NCBI RefSeq assembly: GCF_000712075.1
Contig: NZ_JONW01000008.1
Location: forward strand, 124,001 to 188,000
Source: Caulobacter sp. UNC358MFTsu5.1
GTDB taxonomy: Bacteria; Pseudomonadota; Alphaproteobacteria; Caulobacterales; Caulobacteraceae
Direction of reading: 5' to 3'
DNA length: 64,000 nucleotides
Shown: one piece after another, positions 59,723-64,000 of the stretch
How positions within the stretch are numbered: position 1 is the stretch's first letter
Layout of the letters: each line of letters opens with the position of its first letter
Notes under the pieces: model-generated
Databases searched by the model: none
What the model saw: the letters and a program-made list of their open reading frames with translations, nothing else
Told to the model about the DNA's origin: nothing
Program-made: the position numbers and the translations under genes

Positions 59723-61081
59723 ATGAACGTCCACGTTCCGACGTTTCCATTGCCCGACGACGATGAGATTGCGACGGACTTTCAAAGTCTGATCCGGAAG
59801 ATCCTGCGGCGCGAGGCTGTGATCGGGGTCGTCGGCATGGGCTATGTCGGCCTTCCGCTGTCGGACGCCTTCTGCTCGGCCGGCTTCCCCGTCATCGGCT
59901 TCGACCTGGACGAGACCCGGCTGGCGATCCTGAACCGGGGCGCGTCCTATCTGAGCCACTTCGCCGACGCGCGGGTGGCGGCCATGCGCGAGCGCGGGTT
60001 CGCCGCGACGGGCGCGCCCGACGTCCTGAGCCGCGCCGACGCGCTGCTGATCTGCGTGCCGACCCCGATCACCTCGCACAACGCGCCCGACCTGAGCCAC
60101 GTGGTCGAGGCCGCCGAGACCCTGGCCGCCGTGCTGCGCCCGGGGCAGCTGGTCGTGCTGGAGTCCACCACCTTCCCCGGCGCCGCCGCCGAGGTGCTCA
60201 AGCCGATCCTGGAGCGCTCGGGCCTGCGCGCCGGCCAGGACTTCGCCCTGGCCTATTCTCCCGAGCGCGAGGACCCCGGCAACCACGCCTTCACCACCGC
60301 TTCGACCCCCAAGATCGTCGGCGCCGACAGCGAGGCCGAGCGCCGCGCGGCCTGCGCGCTGTACGACGCCATCACCGCCACCGTGCCGGTCAGCGACATG
60401 CGCACCGCCGAGGCGGTCAAGCTGACCGAGAACGTCTTCCGGTTCGTCAACATCGCGCTGGTCAACGAGCTGAAGGTCAGCTTCGACGCCCTGGGCATCG
60501 ACATCTGGGAGGTGATCCAGGCCGCCCAGACCAAGCCCTTCGGCTACATGCCCTTCTTCCCAGGCCCCGGCGTCGGCGGCCACTGCATCCCGGTGGACCC
60601 CTTCTACCTGGCCTGGCGGGCCAAGGCCGAGGGCGCGGCGCTGAGGATGGTCGAGCTGGCCGGCGAGATTTCCCAGGCCATGCCCCGGCGGGTGGTCGAC
60701 AAGACCCTCCAGGCCCTGGCCGATCGCGGCGTGTCGCCGGTGGGCGCCCACGTGCTGGTCGTGGGCGTGGCCTACAAGCGCAACATCGACGACACCCGCG
60801 AGACCCCGGCCCGCGACATCATCGAGATCCTGCGCAGCCACGGCGCCCGGGTCAGCTACCACGATCCCCTGGCGCCGGAACTGATGGTCGGCGACACCCT
60901 GATGCAGTCGGTCGACATCGGGGCCGACGCGCTGTCCGGCTTCGACTGCGCCATCGTCGTCACCGACCACGACATGCTGGACTACGAGCGGCTGGCCCGC
61001 GAGACGCCCGTGGTGATCGACACCCGCAACGCCCTGGCCAAGGTCGATCCCGCCCTGGCCGGAAAGATCGTGAAGGCCTGA
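59723..61081 (+). CDS. UDP-sugar 6-dehydrogenase (WbpA-like nucleotide-sugar dehydrogenase)
   Basis: 452 residues. Dinucleotide motif VVGMGYVGLPLSDAF (~38-52), TPITSHNAPDLSH, ESTTFPGAA, AEAVKLTENVFRFVNIALVNEL, catalytic Cys in GVGGHCIPVDPFY and the C-terminal domain with YKRNIDDTRETPA. Oxidises C6 of a UDP-hexose or UDP-HexNAc to a uronic acid. With the adjacent 2-epimerase and acyltransferase, UDP-GlcNAc is a likely substrate. Confidence 0.95.
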   Translation: MNVHVPTFPLPDDDEIATDFQSLIRKILRREAVIGVVGMGYVGLPLSDAFCSAGFPVIGFDLDETRLAILNRGASYLSHFADARVAAMRERGFAATGAPDVLSRADALLICVPTPITSHNAPDLSHVVEAAETLAAVLRPGQLVVLESTTFPGAAAEVLKPILERSGLRAGQDFALAYSPEREDPGNHAFTTASTPKIVGADSEAERRAACALYDAITATVPVSDMRTAEAVKLTENVFRFVNIALVNELKVSFDALGIDIWEVIQAAQTKPFGYMPFFPGPGVGGHCIPVDPFYLAWRAKAEGAALRMVELAGEISQAMPRRVVDKTLQALADRGVSPVGAHVLVVGVAYKRNIDDTRETPARDIIEILRSHGARVSYHDPLAPELMVGDTLMQSVDIGADALSGFDCAIVVTDHDMLDYERLARETPVVIDTRNALAKVDPALAGKIVKA

Positions 61082-61082
61082 G

Positions 61083-61736
61083 ATGGACGCCCCCGACGCT
61101 TCGGACCGCCCGCCGGCCTGGGCCCACCCGTCGGCCGAGGTCGAGCCCGGCGCGGTGCTGGGGGCCGGCACGCGCGTCTGGCGGTTCAGTCACGTGGCGG
61201 CGGGCGCGCGGATCGGCGCCGACTGCGTGATCGGCCAGAACGTCGCCATCGGCCCCGGCGTGGTCGTGGGCGACCGCTGCAAGGTGCAGAACAACGTCAG
61301 CCTCTATGCCGGCGTGGTCCTGGAAGACGGCGTGTTCTGCGGCCCCAGCTGCGTGTTCACCAACGTCACAACACCCCGGGCCGAGATCAACCGCAAGGCC
61401 GAGTTCAAGCCCACCCGGGTGGGACGCGGCGCGACCATCGGGGCCAACGCCACCATCGTCTGCGGCCACGACCTGGGAGCCTGGTGCCTGATCGCGGCCG
61501 GCGCCGTGGTCACCCACGACGTGCCGCCCCTGGCGCTGATGGCCGGCGTCCCGGCCCGCCGGATCGGCTGGGTCAGCCACGCCGGCGAGGTGCTGGGCGC
61601 GGACCTGGTCTGCCCCCGCACCGGCGACCGCTACGCCGAGCGGCCGGACGGGCTGCGGCGGGTGATCAACCTTTCGGGCTTCGGCGAGGACCGGCCCGAA
61701 GACTCCAGTGAAGAACAGTCAGCGAGCGTCGGATGA
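61083..61736 (+). CDS. Hexapeptide-repeat N-acetyltransferase (WbpD/WlbB-like)
   Basis: 217 residues with a left-handed beta-helix (VWRFSHVAAGARIGADCVIGQNV and further hexads, including NNVSLYAGVVLEDGVFCGPS). WlbB-type enzymes N-acetylate a 3-amino sugar nucleotide. One base separates it from the dehydrogenase stop, and it overlaps the next gene. Confidence 0.92.
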   Translation: MDAPDASDRPPAWAHPSAEVEPGAVLGAGTRVWRFSHVAAGARIGADCVIGQNVAIGPGVVVGDRCKVQNNVSLYAGVVLEDGVFCGPSCVFTNVTTPRAEINRKAEFKPTRVGRGATIGANATIVCGHDLGAWCLIAAGAVVTHDVPPLALMAGVPARRIGWVSHAGEVLGADLVCPRTGDRYAERPDGLRRVINLSGFGEDRPEDSSEEQSASVG

Positions 61737-62653
61737 AGCGGGCCCTGGTCATCGGATCGGAAGGCAATATCGGCAAGCCCCTGGCGGCCCATCTGCGCGC
61801 CCAGGGCTGGGAGGTGCTGTGCGCCGACATCAAGCCAGGCTGGCGCAAGGACTACCTGCAGGTCGACATCAACCAGCCGGCCGACCTGATGCCCACCCTG
61901 CGCTGGAAGCCCGACGTGATCTTCGCCCTGGCCGCCGTGGTCAGCCGGGTCACCTGCGAACAGGCCTCCAGCCTGGCCGTCAGCACCAATCTGGGCGGGC
62001 TGAACAACGTGGTGCTGCTGGCCCAGGCCGCCGACGCCAAGCTGGTCTATTTCTCGACCTCGGAAGTCTACGGCCCCACCGACGGGCCGATGGACGAGGC
62101 CGACACCGTCCCACGCCCCAACAACCGCTACGGCCTGACCAAGCTGCTGGGCGAGCAGTTGGTCGACTACGAGGTGGCCCAGCACGGTCTGCGCGCGGTC
62201 ACCCTGCGGCCGTTCATGATCTATGACGAGAACGAGGACTTCGGCGACCACCGCTCGGCCATGATCCGCTTCGCCCACGACCTGGCGCGCGGCCGGCCGA
62301 TCGAGGTGCATCGCGGCAGCGCCCGCGGCTGGCTGCACATCTCCGACGCCGTGCGCGCCATCGAGGCGGCGGCGGGGGTCGAGGAGCACGCGGTCATCAA
62401 TATCGGCCACCCGGACGTGGCGCCGATCGAGGACCTGGCCGAGGGGCTGCGCGCTCGGCTGAACGCCTCGCCGTCGTTGATCACCCTCCACGACCTGCCG
62501 GCCCGGATGACCGCCGCCAAGCAGCCCAGCTTGGCCCGCATGCGCGACCTGCTGGGCGTGACGCCCAAGGTGTCGCTGGACGAGGGCCTGGACCGCGTGG
62601 TGGCGCGGGTGCGGGCCCGCCTGGCGCACGCCCAGACCGGTCAGCCGGCGTGA
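61733..62653 (+). CDS. NAD-dependent epimerase/dehydratase (extended SDR)
   Basis: 306 residues. GSEGNIGKPLAAHL (cofactor Gly-rich turn), STSEVYGPT and YGLTKLLGEQ (YxxxK) are the extended SDR signature. Product unknown; it may be a UDP- or GDP-sugar epimerase or dehydratase. Overlaps its neighbours by 4 nt on both sides. Confidence 0.9.
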   Translation: MKRALVIGSEGNIGKPLAAHLRAQGWEVLCADIKPGWRKDYLQVDINQPADLMPTLRWKPDVIFALAAVVSRVTCEQASSLAVSTNLGGLNNVVLLAQAADAKLVYFSTSEVYGPTDGPMDEADTVPRPNNRYGLTKLLGEQLVDYEVAQHGLRAVTLRPFMIYDENEDFGDHRSAMIRFAHDLARGRPIEVHRGSARGWLHISDAVRAIEAAAGVEEHAVINIGHPDVAPIEDLAEGLRARLNASPSLITLHDLPARMTAAKQPSLARMRDLLGVTPKVSLDEGLDRVVARVRARLAHAQTGQPA

Positions 62654-63750
62654 CACGCCTGCTGACCGTGGTCGGCGCCCGGCCCCAGTTCGTCAAGGCC
62701 ATGCCGGTCAGCCGCGCCATCGCCCGCGCCCCGGACCTGACCGAGGTCCTGATCCATACCGGCCAGCACCACGACGCGGCGCTGTCCGACAGCTTCTTCC
62801 GCGACCTGGCCCTGCCCGAACCGGCCGTAAACCTGGGGATCCACGGCGGCTCGCACGGCGAGATGACCGGACGGATGCTGGCGGCCCTGGATGGGGTCAT
62901 CGCCCGCCACGCGCCCGACCTGGTGATCGTCTACGGCGACACCAACTCGACCCTGGCCGGGGCCCTGGCGGCGGCCAAGGCCGGGGTGCCGGTGGCCCAT
63001 GTCGAGGCGGGGCTGCGGGTCTTCGACCGCACGATGCCGGAGGAGACCAACCGCGTGGTCGTCGACCACCTGAGCCGCCTGCTGTTCGCCCCGACCCGCG
63101 CGGCCGTCGGCCATCTGGCGCGCGAGGGGATCGTCGAGGGCGTGCACCATGTGGGCGACGTGATGCAGGACGCGGTCCTGGCCATGGCCGCCCTACCCCC
63201 CAAAAGCAGGAAGGAGGGCGGGGACAGCGCCCTGCATCGCCTGTCCCTGCCGCCGGGCGCCTACGCCGTCGCCACCCTGCACCGCGCGGCCACGACGCAG
63301 AGCGCCGCCAGCCTGGCCGCCGCCGTGGGCTACCTGCGCCGGTACGTGCACCGCATGCCGGTGATCCTGCCCCTGCATCCGCGCACCCGCGAGGCGGCGG
63401 CCCGGTTCGGGGTCGACCTGTCGGGCCTGACGGTGGTCGAGCCGCTCGGCCCGGTCGACATGCAGCGGCTGCTGGCCGACTGCGCCCTGGTGCTCACCGA
63501 TTCCGGCGGCCTGCAGAAGGAGGCCTATTTTCATCGCAAGCCCTGTGTCACGCTGCGCGACGACACCGAATGGAGCGAGACGGTGGAGGCGGGCTGGAAC
63601 CGGCTGTGGACCGTGGACGACTACCGGCCCCGGCGCGAGATCGACGACTACGGCGCGGGCGACGCGGCCGAGCGGATCGTCGCGACGATCGCGCGGTTCC
63701 TCGACGAAGCCCCGGCGGTTCCGCGCGCCATGACGGGAGCCCGCCCATGA
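62650..63750 (+). CDS. UDP-N-acetylglucosamine 2-epimerase-family enzyme (WecB/WbpI-like)
   Basis: 366 residues from GTG 62650 overlapping the upstream gene. VVGARPQFVKAMPVSRAI, HTGQHHDAALSD, VYGDTNSTLAGALAA, HVEAGLR and LTDSGGLQKEAYFHRKPCVTLR are the family blocks. Converts UDP-HexNAc between Glc and Man (or the diacetyl uronic acid forms). Ends with ATGA overlap to the next gene. Confidence 0.95.
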   Translation: MTRLLTVVGARPQFVKAMPVSRAIARAPDLTEVLIHTGQHHDAALSDSFFRDLALPEPAVNLGIHGGSHGEMTGRMLAALDGVIARHAPDLVIVYGDTNSTLAGALAAAKAGVPVAHVEAGLRVFDRTMPEETNRVVVDHLSRLLFAPTRAAVGHLAREGIVEGVHHVGDVMQDAVLAMAALPPKSRKEGGDSALHRLSLPPGAYAVATLHRAATTQSAASLAAAVGYLRRYVHRMPVILPLHPRTREAAARFGVDLSGLTVVEPLGPVDMQRLLADCALVLTDSGGLQKEAYFHRKPCVTLRDDTEWSETVEAGWNRLWTVDDYRPRREIDDYGAGDAAERIVATIARFLDEAPAVPRAMTGARP

Positions 63751-64000
63751 AGGATACCCACGACGGCCCCCGCCCGCCCCTGCCGGCGCACGACGTGGCC
63801 TGCGACCAGTCGGTCGGCGACGCCCGCGACGGGAAGGCGCGCCCGCTGCGCATCCTGCTGGCCTGCAACTACGACCCCCGCAACGCGGCCACGGTCTGCG
63901 ACCACATCAACGCCTTCGCCCGCTATTCCCGCCACGAGGTCCGGGTGCTGTCGCGCGTGGGCGAGATCTTCGACGACGTGAAGCTGGACCAGTTCGACGC
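63747..64000 (+). CDS. Probable glycosyltransferase, N-terminal part, cut by window edge
   Basis: ATG 63747 overlaps the epimerase stop (ATGA) and the frame stays open to base 64000. An unstructured head (to ~35) precedes RILLACNYDPRNAATVCDH and HEVRVLSRVGEIFDDVKLDQF, the start of a Rossmann-like domain of a GT-B-type glycosyltransferase. The rest lies outside the window, so the family is not certain. Confidence 0.6.
   Translation, partial: MKDTHDGPRPPLPAHDVACDQSVGDARDGKARPLRILLACNYDPRNAATVCDHINAFARYSRHEVRVLSRVGEIFDDVKLDQFD

Overview
The window is about 64 kb of a high-GC alphaproteobacterial chromosome that looks like Caulobacter or a close relative (Caulobacterales). The support is the EipA (DUF1134) gene with a canonical CtrA box and GANTC sites in its promoter, the TonB-receptor and S9-peptidase-rich gene content, and several families of short palindromic intergenic repeats. 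No 16S, integrase, transposase or CRISPR array is present, so the species is not fixed.

Layout. 1-3.7 kb: two paralogous S9 peptidases (the first cut by the window edge) flanking an MFS transporter. 3.9-8.5 kb: rpmI-rplT, a strong terminator, then pheS - small unknown gene - pheT in an overlapping operon. 8.7-13.4 kb: small and conserved genes, including two adjacent ACT-like proteins, a periplasmic MsrA, a YqhA-type membrane protein, a transglutaminase-like protein and eipA. 13.6-18.5 kb: lepA, a COG2509 flavoprotein, a GST and an HxlR-type regulator divergent from an acyl-CoA dehydrogenase. 19.8-30.6 kb: mostly housekeeping or poorly known genes, among them a DUF3883-like protein, a HisKA_2 kinase, a ribbon-helix-helix protein, a penicillin-acylase-family enzyme, entericidin, DUF983, DUF3309, an MHS-type MFS permease and DUF599. 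30.7-35.4 kb: a second MsrA, tRNA-Ser(GGA), Rnk, an alpha/beta hydrolase divergent from a VOC enzyme, and an ArsR-SRPBCC pair. 35.6-39.3 kb: a metal-uptake module (EF-hand protein, DUF4198, TonB receptor) whose receptor is interrupted by one in-frame TAG. 39.5-43 kb: purU, an SDR/TetR pair and MipA.

43.0-57.9 kb is the most unusual part. A minus-strand cassette holds a large ferritin-like protein (VioB-type N-terminal domain) with a Cys/Gly-rich C-terminal region, an overlapping DUF692 enzyme (multinuclear iron oxidase, MNIO) and an overlapping DUF2063 partner. MNIO/partner pairs in other systems modify cysteines of precursor peptides. Here the obvious candidate substrate is the Cys-rich segment of the 666-residue ferritin-like protein itself, an arrangement I do not recognise as described. 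Upstream on the same strand lies a 2867-residue RTX protein with ten tandem repeats of about 96 residues. Divergent from that are three phage-tail-collar paralogs and a DUF6916 protein.

58-64 kb: a tightly overlapping nucleotide-sugar and polysaccharide cluster (Gfo/Idh dehydrogenase, UDP-sugar 6-dehydrogenase, hexapeptide acyltransferase, NAD-dependent epimerase, UDP-HexNAc 2-epimerase, start of a probable glycosyltransferase). It resembles a di-N-acetylated uronic-acid pathway but has no aminotransferase inside the window.

Regulatory observations include a CtrA box at eipA, an identical 12-mer palindrome (ATAACGATGTTA) at two divergent catabolic gene pairs 15 kb apart, clustered palindromes before the acyl-CoA dehydrogenase, two perfect palindromes before the TonB receptor, and a possible sigma-T promoter before the ribbon-helix-helix gene.
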